DNA of 40,914 bases from Pseudomonadota bacterium (GCA_023390415.1 JAEWCW010000050.1:1-40914), one strand, 5' to 3'; shown: positions 16,147 to 24,531, counted from the first letter of the stretch. A program made the numbers and translations. The notes: generated from the sequence alone by a model not told the origin.

Positions 16147-16937
16147 GCGAGCGCGAGACGGTCATCCAGGTCCGCGGGCTGGTCAATCGCTTCGGCGACC
16201 AGGTCGTCCACGACGGACTCGACCTGGACGTCTACCGGGGCGAGATCCTCGGCGTCGTCGGCGGCTCGGGCACCGGCAAGTCGGTGCTGATGCGCTCGAT
16301 CATCGGCCTCCAGATCCCGGACGAGGGCGAGATCACGGTGTTCGGCGAGCCGATGATCGGCCGGCCGGAGGAGGAAGCAAAGCACGTCCGCAGGCGCTGG
16401 GGCATCCTGTTCCAGGGCGGTGCCCTCTTCTCGACCCTCACCGTCGCCGAGAATGTCCAGGTTCCGATCAAGGAATATTTTCCGGCGATGGACGAGCAGC
16501 TGCTCGACGAGATCGCCGCCTACAAGATCGTGATGTCCGGCCTTCCGGCCGATGCCGGCGCCAAATATCCGGCGGAGCTTTCGGGCGGCATGCGCAAGCG
16601 CGCCGGAATCTCGCGCGCGCTCGCCCTCGATCCGGAACTTCTCTTCCTCGACGAGCCGACCGCCGGCCTCGATCCGATCGGCGCCGCCGCCTTCGACAAC
16701 CTCATCCGCGACCTTCGCGACGCGCTCGGGCTCACCGTCTTCCTGATCACCCACGATCTCGACACGCTGTACGCGATCTGCGACCGCGTTGCAGTGCTTG
16801 CCGACAAGAAGGTCGTCGCGATCGGAACGATTCCGGAATTATTGGCTTTGGATCACGAATGGATCCAGGAGTATTTCAAAGGTCCGCGCGGGCGCGCCGC
16901 CGCCACGATCGCCGATAGGGAAAGAGCTAGGGGCTGA
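16143..16937 (+). CDS. mlaF: Mla system ABC transporter ATP-binding protein
   Basis: A 264-residue ABC ATPase that powers the MlaE permease. Walker A GGSGTGKS (40-47), signature LSGGM (146-150), Walker B LLFLDEP (166-172) and the switch His in ITHDLDT are all intact. The C-terminal extension after the switch region (LDHEWIQEYFKGPRGRAA) matches MlaF/Ttg2A, in which it contacts the neighbouring subunit. The ATG at 16143 overlaps the mlaE stop, and its own stop overlaps the mlaD start by one base (TGATG). The protein is attached to the inner face of the membrane. Confidence 0.94.
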   Translation: MSERETVIQVRGLVNRFGDQVVHDGLDLDVYRGEILGVVGGSGTGKSVLMRSIIGLQIPDEGEITVFGEPMIGRPEEEAKHVRRRWGILFQGGALFSTLTVAENVQVPIKEYFPAMDEQLLDEIAAYKIVMSGLPADAGAKYPAELSGGMRKRAGISRALALDPELLFLDEPTAGLDPIGAAAFDNLIRDLRDALGLTVFLITHDLDTLYAICDRVAVLADKKVVAIGTIPELLALDHEWIQEYFKGPRGRAAATIADRERARG

Positions 16938-17929
16938 TGGAAACGCGATCGAACCACATCCTCGTCGGCGGAGTCGTCCTCGGACTGCTCGCCGCGCTCA
17001 TCCTGTTCATCGTCTGGCTGAGCCAAGTCTCGGGAGACAATCAGCGCGGCTACGACATCCTCTTCCGCCAGTCGGTCGAAGGCCTCGCGAAGGGCACTGC
17101 GGTCACCTATAACGGCGTTCCGGTCGGCCAGATCGAGGAGATCGACCTGGTCGAGCGCAATCCGGAGTTCGTGCGGGTCCGGGTCGGCGTGCGCGATTCG
17201 ACTCCGATCCTGGAGGGCACGACCGCGACCATCCGCGGAGTCGGCTTCACCGGCCTCTCGCAGATCCAGCTCAATCCGCCCGACATCCGCCCCGGCGCGC
17301 CGCGGCCGCGCTCGCTCGCCTGTCCGGAGAGCAATCCGGCGCGAGCCTGCCCGTTCGGCGTTCCTGTCATCCCGACCCGGCCGGGCGGTGTCAGCGCGAT
17401 CCTCAACACCGCGCCCGAATTGCTCGAGCGCATCTCCACTCTGACCGAGCGGCTCACTCAATTGCTCTCGGACCGCAACCAAGAGTCGATCGCCGGGATC
17501 CTGGCCAACGTCGAATCGATGAGCCGCTCGCTTGCCGAGCGTTCCCCCGAGATCGCCGCCACTCTCGCCGAGGCGCGAATCGCGATCCGCCAGGCCGGCG
17601 AGGCGGCCGAGCGCGCGGGCGCGTTGATGGGCTCGACCGAAAGGCTCGTGAACGAGGACGGCCGGCCTCTGGTCAACGACCTGCGCCACACGATGCGCGC
17701 CGCCGAGCAGGCGATGCGCAATCTCGAGACCCTGCTCGCCGAGGCGCGGCCGGGGGTCAACGCCTTCACCGAGCAGACCCTGCCGGAGATCGGCCAGACG
17801 ATGCGTGATCTGCGCGAGACGTCGGAATCGCTGCGCGCGGTCACCAACCGGCTCGAGCAGCAGGGCGTCGGCGGCATATTGGGCGGGCAGCGCCTGCCCG
17901 ATTATCGCGGAAGAAGAGGACGGCAATGA
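16937..17929 (+). CDS. mlaD: MlaD/MCE-domain substrate-binding protein
   Basis: A 330-residue inner-membrane-anchored periplasmic MCE protein. One N-terminal TM helix (residues about 8-28) precedes an MCE domain (about 38-118: YDILFRQSVEGLAKGTAVTYNGVPVGQI, GVGFTGLSQIQL). A long helical, coiled-coil-like region follows (about 150-310), much longer than the roughly 180-residue E. coli MlaD, giving a tube or needle architecture as in longer MCE proteins. A Cys pair occurs in the loop ACPESNPARACP (131-142). Third gene of the operon; its stop overlaps the lipoprotein start (ATGA). Confidence 0.92.
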   Translation: METRSNHILVGGVVLGLLAALILFIVWLSQVSGDNQRGYDILFRQSVEGLAKGTAVTYNGVPVGQIEEIDLVERNPEFVRVRVGVRDSTPILEGTTATIRGVGFTGLSQIQLNPPDIRPGAPRPRSLACPESNPARACPFGVPVIPTRPGGVSAILNTAPELLERISTLTERLTQLLSDRNQESIAGILANVESMSRSLAERSPEIAATLAEARIAIRQAGEAAERAGALMGSTERLVNEDGRPLVNDLRHTMRAAEQAMRNLETLLAEARPGVNAFTEQTLPEIGQTMRDLRETSESLRAVTNRLEQQGVGGILGGQRLPDYRGRRGRQ

Positions 17930-18507
17930 AGAAGCGCGCACTGGCCGCCGCCGCGGCGGCCCTGCTCACTGCAGGCTGTTTCGGCGGCAGCGCCCCCGAT
18001 GAGCTCCTGACCCTGCGCGCCGACCAGACGCGCGCCGTCGGCGCTGCCCGCACCGCCGGCCCCGGGGAGGCGATCACGGTGGTCGAGCCGACCGTCCCGG
18101 CCTCGCTCGCGACCACGCGCGTGCCGGTCTATGTTGCGCCGCAGACCATTCAGTATCTGCGCAAGGCCTATTGGTCGGACGATCCTTCCGAGCTGTTCCG
18201 CAACGTCGTCTCGGAGACGATCGCTGCGACCACCAATCGGGTGGTCCTCGATCCCAGCCAGTACACGCACGATCCGGGCACGCGCCTCACCGGCCAGCTG
18301 CTGATGTTCGGCCTCGATGCCGAGCGGATGGAGGCTGTTGCGCTCTACGACGCGCAGATCGCCCGCGGCCGCGAGGCGGTGGTGACCAACCGCTTCGAGG
18401 CGCGCGTGCCCGTAGCCGCTGCCGACGCCGCGACCGTCGCGCCTGCGCTCAACCGCGCCGCCAACGACGTCGCCGGCCAGGTCGCCCGCTGGGTGGCGGG
18501 GCGCTAG
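17926..18507 (+). CDS. ABC-type transport auxiliary lipoprotein (PqiC-like)
   Basis: A 193-residue lipoprotein. The signal peptide ends in the lipobox LLTAGC (Cys18). The mature part fits the ABC-type transport auxiliary component family (PF03886; PqiC/YmbC-like), with VVEPTVPASLATTRVPVYVAPQTIQYLRKAYWSDDPSELF, whose central segment is typical of the family. Residue after Cys is Phe, so sorting to the outer membrane is likely. Such lipoproteins complete MCE pathways on the outer-membrane side, standing in for MlaA/MlaC-type partners, neither of which is present here. Last gene of the operon; its stop is one base from the pepN stop on the other strand. Confidence 0.88.
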   Translation: MKKRALAAAAAALLTAGCFGGSAPDELLTLRADQTRAVGAARTAGPGEAITVVEPTVPASLATTRVPVYVAPQTIQYLRKAYWSDDPSELFRNVVSETIAATTNRVVLDPSQYTHDPGTRLTGQLLMFGLDAERMEAVALYDAQIARGREAVVTNRFEARVPVAAADAATVAPALNRAANDVAGQVARWVAGR

Positions 18508-18508
18508 A

Positions 18509-21094
18509 TCAGGCCAGCGACTTCGAGACCTGCTCGAACACGTCCTTGCTGAGGCCAGGGGTGGCGAGCAGCCGCTCGAGCTCCGCGCGCATCTTCGCGC
18601 CGCGCTCTTCCCCAAACTGGCGCCACCGCCCGAGCGGCGGCACCAGCCGCGCCGCATTCTGGGGATTGATCTTGTCGACCGCCAGGATCGCGTCGGCGAG
18701 GAACTTGTAGCCGCGGCCCTCGCGGCTGTGGAAGGCGCGCTGGTTGGCGCCGAACGCCCCGATCAGCGACCGGAGGCGGTTCGGGTTGCCGAGCCTGAAG
18801 TCCGGATGGCGGAGCAATTCGAAAACCCGCTCGAGCGTGTCCTCGCGAGTCGAGAGCGCCTGGGTCATGAACCATTTGTCGATGACGAGGTCGTCGCCCT
18901 TGTAGCGCTGGTAGAAGCCGGCGAGCGCCGCCTCGCGCTCCGGCGCGTCGCTGTCGGCGAGGACGCCGAGCGCGGCCTGGCGGTCGGTCATGTTGTCGGC
19001 CTCGTCATGCTGGCGGAGCGCGATTCCCGCCGCATCCTCCGCACCCGCCGCCATCAAATAGCCGAGCGCCACGGAGCGCAGTCGCCGCGCGCCCTTGGCC
19101 GCCGGGGAGAGTTCGAAGCGGTTGGCGGCGCTCGCCGCATAGGCCGAGCGCCACAAGGGCTCGAGCTCCTGGCCGAGCCGGCGTCGAAGCGCCTCGCGCG
19201 CCTGGTGGATGCCCTCGGGATCGACCGTTTCCATCTGGTCGCCGATGAAGCCTGCGCTCGGCACCAATATTGCCTCGGCGACGAAGGCCGGATCGAGCGC
19301 CGGGTCCTGCAGCGTGTTGCGGACGGCCTCGATCACCGGCTCGTGCCGCGCCGCGCCGCCCTCGATCGCCTCGATCAGGGTGGAGAGCATCAGCTGCTGC
19401 ATCGCCTCGTAGCGCGCGAACGGATCGTCGTCGCGGGCGGAGAGGAAGGCGAGATCGGCCGCGCTCCGGTCACTCTCGACGACGACCGGCGCCGAGAAGC
19501 CGCGGTTGATCGAGAGGATTGCGCGCTCCCCGATCCCGTCGAACGCGATCTCGTCTTTCTCGCGCTCCAGCACCACCAGCCTTTCGTCGAGCTTGGCGCC
19601 GCTCTCCGCGCCGAAGAGGGCGATCTCCAGCGGGATCGGCATCGGCTTCTTGACCGGTTGCCCCGGCGTGGGCGGGACGGTCTGCGCCAGCGAAAGCAAG
19701 GTCCGGCCGCCTTCCTGGCGGAGCGAGGCGGACACCCGCGGAGTCCCGGCCTGGCCGTACCACGCGCGGAAGGCGCCGAGATCGGTCCCGCTCGCTTCCT
19801 CCATCGCCCGGACGAAATCCTCGCAGGTCACCGCCTGGCCGTCATGGCGCTCGAAATAGAGGTCGCTTCCGGCGCGGAAAGCCTCCGGGCCGAGGATGGT
19901 GCGCATCATCCGTATGAGCTCGGCGCCCTTCGAATAGACGGTCGCCGTGTAGAAGTTCGAGATCTCGATATAGGAATCCGGCCGCACCGGATGGGCGAGC
20001 GGCCCTGAATCCTCGGGGAATTGCGCCGCGCGCAGCGCCCGCACGTCCTCGATCCTCTTGACCGCGCGCGATCCCATGTCGGCGCTGAATTCCTGGTCGC
20101 GAAAGACGGTGAAGCCCTCCTTCAGCGAGAGCTGGAACCAGTCTCTGCAGGTCACCCTATTGCCGGACCAATTGTGGAAATATTCGTGCGCGACCACTGC
20201 GGCGATCGCGTCGTAATCCGCATCGGTCGCGGTCTCGGGATCGGCGAGGATGTAGCGCGAGTTGAAGATGTTGAGGCCCTTGTTCTCCATCGCGCCGAAG
20301 TTGAAATCGGAGACGGCGACGATGTTGAAGACGTCGAGGTCGTACTCGCGGCCGAACACCTCCTCGTCCCATTTCATCGCCGCCTTGAGCGAGGCCATGG
20401 CATGCGCGGTCTTCGGAAGGTCGCCCTCGCGCACCCAGATGCCGAGCTCGACCTTGCGGCCCGACCGCGTGGTGAAGCTGTCGCGATTGGCGACGAGATC
20501 GCCCGCGACCAGCGCGAACAGATAGGAAGGCTTGGGGAAGGGGTCGTTCCATTCCGCCCAGTGCCGCCCGTCCGGAAGCTCGCCGGCCGCCACCGGGTCG
20601 CCGTTGGCGAGCAGCACCGGATAGCGCGCCTTGTCGGCGATCATCTTCACCCGATAGCGGGAGAGCACGTCCGGCCGGTCGGGGAAGGGCGTGATCCGCC
20701 GGAAGCCCTCGGCCTCGCATTGGGTGCAGAGGATCCCGCCGGATTCGTAGAGGCCCATCAGCTGGCTGTTGCGCGCCGGCGCGATCGCGACCTCGGTCTC
20801 GACCACAGCCGCATCGCCGTCGATCGCGACGACCAGCGAATCGCCCTCCCGGTCGATCGGCACGCTTGCGCCCTCGACTCTGAGGCCGATCAGCTCGAGC
20901 CCCTCCGCGTCCAGCCGCAGCGGCCCCGTACCGTTTCGGCGCACCTCCATCCGCGCGCGGACGATCGTGCGCTCGGCGTCGAGTTCGAACTTCAGCGCGA
21001 TGTCCGGCACCAGCCAGGCGGGGGGCGAATAATCTTCGCGGCGGATCGCGGCCGGGGCCGCGGCGGCATTTTGCGCATCCAGCATGATCGGCAT
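18509..21094 (-). CDS. pepN: Aminopeptidase N (M1 family)
   Basis: An 861-residue zinc aminopeptidase of the M1 family, E. coli PepN type, which removes N-terminal residues from peptides in the cytosol. GAMEN (267-271) binds the peptide amino end; HEYFH (303-307) with Glu326 (KEGFT) forms the zinc site. The C-terminal helical domain (from about 540) is complete, and length matches the family (about 870). No signal peptide. The start is ATG 21094, with ATG 21085 as alternative. It is divergent from the Tat-exported repeat protein. Confidence 0.96.
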   Translation of the reverse strand: MPIMLDAQNAAAAPAAIRREDYSPPAWLVPDIALKFELDAERTIVRARMEVRRNGTGPLRLDAEGLELIGLRVEGASVPIDREGDSLVVAIDGDAAVVETEVAIAPARNSQLMGLYESGGILCTQCEAEGFRRITPFPDRPDVLSRYRVKMIADKARYPVLLANGDPVAAGELPDGRHWAEWNDPFPKPSYLFALVAGDLVANRDSFTTRSGRKVELGIWVREGDLPKTAHAMASLKAAMKWDEEVFGREYDLDVFNIVAVSDFNFGAMENKGLNIFNSRYILADPETATDADYDAIAAVVAHEYFHNWSGNRVTCRDWFQLSLKEGFTVFRDQEFSADMGSRAVKRIEDVRALRAAQFPEDSGPLAHPVRPDSYIEISNFYTATVYSKGAELIRMMRTILGPEAFRAGSDLYFERHDGQAVTCEDFVRAMEEASGTDLGAFRAWYGQAGTPRVSASLRQEGGRTLLSLAQTVPPTPGQPVKKPMPIPLEIALFGAESGAKLDERLVVLEREKDEIAFDGIGERAILSINRGFSAPVVVESDRSAADLAFLSARDDDPFARYEAMQQLMLSTLIEAIEGGAARHEPVIEAVRNTLQDPALDPAFVAEAILVPSAGFIGDQMETVDPEGIHQAREALRRRLGQELEPLWRSAYAASAANRFELSPAAKGARRLRSVALGYLMAAGAEDAAGIALRQHDEADNMTDRQAALGVLADSDAPEREAALAGFYQRYKGDDLVIDKWFMTQALSTREDTLERVFELLRHPDFRLGNPNRLRSLIGAFGANQRAFHSREGRGYKFLADAILAVDKINPQNAARLVPPLGRWRQFGEERGAKMRAELERLLATPGLSKDVFEQVSKSLA

Positions 21095-21142
21095 CTAGGG
21101 TGGCCCGGGAGGGTGTGCAATCGCAGCCATCCGGGGGCGGAC

Positions 21143-21156
21143 CCGACATATGTCGG
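21143..21156. promoter_or_regulatory. 14-bp perfect palindrome in divergent promoter region
   Basis: The sequence CCGACATATGTCGG is its own reverse complement. It lies 49 bases upstream of the pepN start and 80 bases upstream of the Tat-repeat gene, in the only shared regulatory space. It looks like a dimeric regulator's operator; which regulator is unknown. Confidence 0.4.
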
Positions 21157-21235
21157 AATGTACCGCCGCCGCGAGCAGGCGCATGCTGACCGCGACCGAA
21201 TTGTGATCGGCTTGGCTTAGGGGAGAGACGTCGAA

Positions 21236-21823
21236 ATGAAGATCACGCGCAAACTGAGCCGCCGCTCGTTCCTCGGACAGGTGGCCGGCGGTGCGGTTGG
21301 TGGAACCGCCCTCGTCGTGATCGGCACCGAGGCTGCAGCCCAGGGCGTCACCGACAGCGACACCGGCCGCAATGCGGATCCGATCGGCCGCGGGCGCGGC
21401 GGCGGAGCGACCGATAACGATCCCTCCGATCCGATCGGCCGGGGCCGCGGCGGACGCGGCACGGGCATCACCAACAGCGACCCGAACGATCCCGCCGGCA
21501 ACGGCCGCGCGATCACGGACAGCGATACCGGTCGTAATTCCGATCCGGTCGGTCGCGGTCGCGGTCGCGGTCGCGGCGGCAGCGGCGTCACCGATCGCGA
21601 CACTGGCCGCTATGCCGATCCGGTGGGCCGTGGCCGAGGTGGACGCGGCACGGGCATCACCAACAGCGATCCCAACGATCCGGCCGGCAACGGCCGCTCT
21701 GTCACCGACCGCGACACCGGACAATATGCGGATCCGATCGGCCGCGGGCGCGGCACTCGTTCCTGCAGCGATTCCGACAGCGGCTCCTACATGGATCCCG
21801 CAGGCCGCGGCCGCCGCTGCTGA
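21236..21823 (+). CDS. Tat-exported Asp/Gly/Arg repeat protein
   Basis: A 195-residue protein with a Tat signal (SRRSFLG, residues 8-14, then a Gly/Ala hydrophobic core and cleavage near AAAQG). The whole mature part (37-195) is made of about eight degenerate units of two kinds: a long one, TDxDTGxxxDPxGRGRG, and a short one, TNSDPNDPAGNGR. All share DP-x-G-x-G-R. A 63-residue block is duplicated in frame (identical 16-mers at about 76-91 and 139-154). The last unit is bracketed by the only two cysteines (177 and 195). The spaced aspartates recall calcium-binding repeats, but no standard EF-hand or RTX pattern is present. AGGGGAGAG precedes the ATG. Function unknown. Confidence 0.75.
   Translation: MKITRKLSRRSFLGQVAGGAVGGTALVVIGTEAAAQGVTDSDTGRNADPIGRGRGGGATDNDPSDPIGRGRGGRGTGITNSDPNDPAGNGRAITDSDTGRNSDPVGRGRGRGRGGSGVTDRDTGRYADPVGRGRGGRGTGITNSDPNDPAGNGRSVTDRDTGQYADPIGRGRGTRSCSDSDSGSYMDPAGRGRRC
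21344..21820 (+). repeat. In-frame tandem repeats, 189-bp higher-order period
   Basis: The coding region of the Tat-exported protein is internally repetitive. One 29-base word beginning GGACGCGGCACGGGC occurs at 21452-21480 and again, identical, at 21641-21669, exactly 189 bases (63 codons) apart, with flanking sequence nearly identical. Smaller units of roughly 40-70 bases are more diverged. This is expected to be prone to copy-number change. Confidence 0.8.
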
Positions 21824-21914
21824 TCGGCCACGGCGGGTCCCGGCCGGCATTCGAGGCGCCGGCCGGGGCTCCCGCCCTTGATTTGTGCTGCGCCGAGGTG
21901 CTTACGGCTGGCGC

Positions 21915-22376
21915 ATGAGCAACATCCAGGATCGCCTCGCCGAGCTCGGCATCACCCTTCCCGAAGCAGCCGCCCCGGTCGCCGCCTATGTGCCGACCGT
22001 TCAGGCCGGAAATCTCCTCCACATCAGTGGCCAGGTCTCGTTCGAGGACGGCCAGCTCCTCACCGGCCGGCTCGGCGAGGACAAGGATCTCGATTATGGA
22101 GTCCGCGCCGCCCGCGCCTGCGGCCTGATGCTCCTCGCCCAGATCCAGAAGGCCGTCGGCCTCGACAAGGTCGAGCGGATCGTGAAGCTCGGCGTGTTCG
22201 TGAACAGCGCCGGCTCGTTCACCGATCAGCCCAAGGTCGCCAACGGCGCCTCCGAGTTGATGCAGGACGTGTTCGGCGAGGCCGGCCGCCACGCGCGCAG
22301 CGCCGTCGGCGTGCCCGTCCTCCCGCTCGGCGCGGCGGTCGAGATCGATGCGATCGTCGCCCTCAAGGCCGACTGA
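21915..22376 (+). CDS. RidA family protein
   Basis: A 153-residue member of the RidA/YjgF/YER057c superfamily, the longer COG0251 branch with LAELGITLPEAAAPVAAYVP at the start. Family elements are visible: LLHISGQVS, VERIVKLGVFVNS, and HARSAVGVPVLPLGAAVEIDAIV, where the conserved Arg and Glu line the imine-hydrolysing pocket. RidA proteins hydrolyse reactive enamine/imine intermediates; this branch often lacks a demonstrated substrate. The ATG at 21915 leaves a 91-base gap after the repeat protein. The next gene starts inside it, so they are probably co-translated. Confidence 0.88.
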   Translation: MSNIQDRLAELGITLPEAAAPVAAYVPTVQAGNLLHISGQVSFEDGQLLTGRLGEDKDLDYGVRAARACGLMLLAQIQKAVGLDKVERIVKLGVFVNSAGSFTDQPKVANGASELMQDVFGEAGRHARSAVGVPVLPLGAAVEIDAIVALKAD

Positions 22377-23067
22377 CCGGATAGCCTGGCTCGCGGCGCG
22401 CCCTTACGCGCATCGCGGCCTGCACGGGCCGGGCCGGCCCGAGAATAGCCGCGCCGCCTTCCGCGCCGCGGCCGAGGCCGGCCACGGCATCGAGCTCGAC
22501 GCCCGCCTCAGCAGCGACGGTGCCGCGATCGTCTTCCACGACGCGGCGCTGGAACGGCTGACCGGGGAGGGCGGCCCGCTCTCCGAGCGGAGTGCCGCCG
22601 AGCTTTCGCGCCTCCGCCTCTTGGGATCGGACGAGACCATCCCGATCTTGGCAGATGTGATCGCCCAATTCCCAGAGACACCGCTCCTGATCGAGATCAA
22701 GACGGAAGGCCGCCGGGTCGGCCCGATCTGCGCGGCCGTCCGATCCGCGCTGGGCGGACGGAACGCGCGGGTCGCGGCGATGTCGTTCAATCCTTCGGTC
22801 CCCCGCTGGTTCGCTACCCACGCACCAGAGATCGTCCGTGGCCTGGTGGTCAGCGAGCCCGGCCACCGCAACATCGCGCGGACGCTGTCTGTCTGGTGGG
22901 GAAAGCCCGAATTCCTCGCTTACGACGTCCGCGATTTCCCGTCGGATTTCGCCGCCCGCCAGCGCGCTCGCGGCCTGCCCATCCTCACCTGGACCTGCCG
23001 AAGCGAGGCGGACCGCGCAACGGCCGCGGCCCATGCCGACCAGATCATCTACGAGACCGGCGAATGA
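22348..23067 (+). CDS. Glycerophosphodiester phosphodiesterase
   Basis: A 239-residue GDPD-family enzyme that splits glycerophosphodiesters into glycerol-3-phosphate and an alcohol. The metal and catalytic residues are present: AHRG (His22, Arg23), PEN at 31-33, Glu49/Asp51 in IELDARLSSDG and His64 in VFHD; LIEIK gives a further conserved Glu and Lys. There is no signal peptide, so it is cytosolic. The only good start is ATG 22348, 29 bases inside ridA; the true start could be a non-standard codon a few bases later. Its stop overlaps the next start (ATGA). Confidence 0.88.
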   Translation: MRSSPSRPTDRIAWLAARPYAHRGLHGPGRPENSRAAFRAAAEAGHGIELDARLSSDGAAIVFHDAALERLTGEGGPLSERSAAELSRLRLLGSDETIPILADVIAQFPETPLLIEIKTEGRRVGPICAAVRSALGGRNARVAAMSFNPSVPRWFATHAPEIVRGLVVSEPGHRNIARTLSVWWGKPEFLAYDVRDFPSDFAARQRARGLPILTWTCRSEADRATAAAHADQIIYETGE

Positions 23068-24194
23068 CCGCATTGCGGGCGCGGATCGCGGGCGGAGTCG
23101 GCCAGCTTCCGCGGGATGAGTGGGATAATTGCGCCGGGGCCGGCAACCCGTTCACCACCCATGATTTCCTGTCGATCCTCGAAGAATCGGGCAGCGTCGC
23201 GCCGCGCACGGGCTGGCAACCGGTTCCGATCGTCCTCGACGATCCCGACGGGCGCGCCGCCGCCGCACTACCGGCCTATCTCAAGACCCACAGCCAGGGC
23301 GAATATGTCTTCGATCACGCCTGGGCCGACGCCTATGAGCGCGCGGGCGGCGAATATTATCCCAAGCTCCAGATCGCGGTGCCGTTCACGCCGGTCCCCG
23401 GGCACCGGCTCCTCACCGGCGATCCGACGCTGGCGGCCGGCCTGATCGCCGCCGCCGAGGCGGTGGTCGAGCAGCACGGCCTCTCCTCGGCCCATGCCAC
23501 TTTCATCGATCCGTCGGAGGTCCAGGCGTTCGAGGAGGCGGGTTGGCTGATCCGCATCGACAGCCAGTTTCACTGGTTCAACGAGGGCTTTGCCGATTTC
23601 GAGGACTTCCTCGGCGCGCTCTCCTCGCGCAAGCGCAAGGCGATCCGGAAGGAGCGTGCGGGCGCCGTCGAAGGCCTCGAGATCCGCCATCTGCGCGGCG
23701 CCGAGATCGAGGAGGCGCATTGGGACGCCTTCTGGGGCTTCTACCAGGATACGGGTAGCCGCAAATGGGGGCGCCCCTATCTCACCCGCAGCTTCTTCTC
23801 ATTGCTCGGGGAGCGGATGGCGGACAGGGTGCTTTTGGTGATGGCGATGCGGGGCGGGCGACCTGTCGCTGGCGCGCTCAACCTGATCGGCGACGACGCG
23901 CTCTACGGCCGTTATTGGGGAACGCAGATCGAGGCGCCGGGCCTCCATTTCGAGATCTGCTATTATCAGGCGATCGAGTTCGCCATTGGGCAGGGCTTGT
24001 CGCGGGTCGAGGCCGGCGCCCAGGGCGCCCATAAATTGAGCCGCGGCTATCGGCCGGTGCCGACCTTCTCGGCTCACCATATCGCCGACCCGGGCTTCCG
24101 CCGCGCGGTGGCGGACTATCTTGAGGCCGAGCGTCGGGCGGCGATCGAGGAAATCGCGGCGCTCGGCGATTTTACCCCCTTCAAGCGCGGTTAG
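23064..24194 (+). CDS. GNAT/FemAB-like protein (PF04339, DUF482)
   Basis: A 376-residue protein matching the DUF482 family (PF04339), annotated as peptidoglycan biosynthesis/recognition and structurally a double GNAT fold like FemAB. Typical stretches are NPFTTHDFLSILEESGSV at the start, AYLKTHSQGEYVFDHAWA, SRKRKAIRKER, FYQDTGSRKWGRPYLTR and VEAGAQGAHKLSRGY. It probably transfers an acyl or aminoacyl group, but no reaction is proven. The ATG overlaps the stop of the glycerophosphodiesterase gene. Its TAG stop overlaps the stop of the convergent Sel1-like gene within the bases TTAG. Confidence 0.85.
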   Translation: MTALRARIAGGVGQLPRDEWDNCAGAGNPFTTHDFLSILEESGSVAPRTGWQPVPIVLDDPDGRAAAALPAYLKTHSQGEYVFDHAWADAYERAGGEYYPKLQIAVPFTPVPGHRLLTGDPTLAAGLIAAAEAVVEQHGLSSAHATFIDPSEVQAFEEAGWLIRIDSQFHWFNEGFADFEDFLGALSSRKRKAIRKERAGAVEGLEIRHLRGAEIEEAHWDAFWGFYQDTGSRKWGRPYLTRSFFSLLGERMADRVLLVMAMRGGRPVAGALNLIGDDALYGRYWGTQIEAPGLHFEICYYQAIEFAIGQGLSRVEAGAQGAHKLSRGYRPVPTFSAHHIADPGFRRAVADYLEAERRAAIEEIAALGDFTPFKRG

Positions 24195-24487
24195 GCGGCG
24201 CGGCGCCAGCTTTCGGCGAGCCAGGCGCGGGCCTGGCGCTGCGCCTCGGCGATCTCGCGCGCGGTCATCTCCTCGGAAATCTCGGCGCGGCAATGCTGGC
24301 CGGCCTCGCTTCCGTTGAGCGCCGCGAGGTTGAACCACTTATGCGCCTCGATGAGGTCGATCTCGGTTCCGGCGGTGCCGGTCGAGTAAGCGACTCCCAG
24401 CTGGTAGAGCGCGTCGGCGTCGCCGCGGGCGGCGTCGGCGATCAGGCTTTCCATCAGGAAGGCGGCGGTTTTGGCACTGTGAGCCAT
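24191..24487 (-). CDS. Small Sel1-repeat-like protein
   Basis: A 98-residue cytosolic protein with one Sel1-like helical hairpin (ALYQLGVAYSTG...IEAHKWFNLAALNGS, about 26-60) followed by a charged helix rich in Glu, Arg and Ala. Sel1 repeats mediate protein-protein contacts; no enzymatic motif is visible. ATG 24487 is preceded by AGGGGA at a good distance; a longer in-frame start at 24544 would run through the inverted repeat at 24532-24554 and is unlikely. The inverted GTTAACC repeat lies 45-67 bases upstream of the start. Confidence 0.75.
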   Translation of the reverse strand: MAHSAKTAAFLMESLIADAARGDADALYQLGVAYSTGTAGTEIDLIEAHKWFNLAALNGSEAGQHCRAEISEEMTAREIAEAQRQARAWLAESWRRAA

Positions 24488-24531
24488 ATCGGTCCCCTGT
24501 TCGACTGTCGTCGGAGACCTTCTTCGCGCAC

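Noticed and set aside
21344..21820. RTX or EF-hand calcium repeats in the Tat-exported protein
   Set aside because: The Asp spacing does not fit GGxGxDxUx nonapeptides or the DxDxDG loop; the resemblance is only loose.
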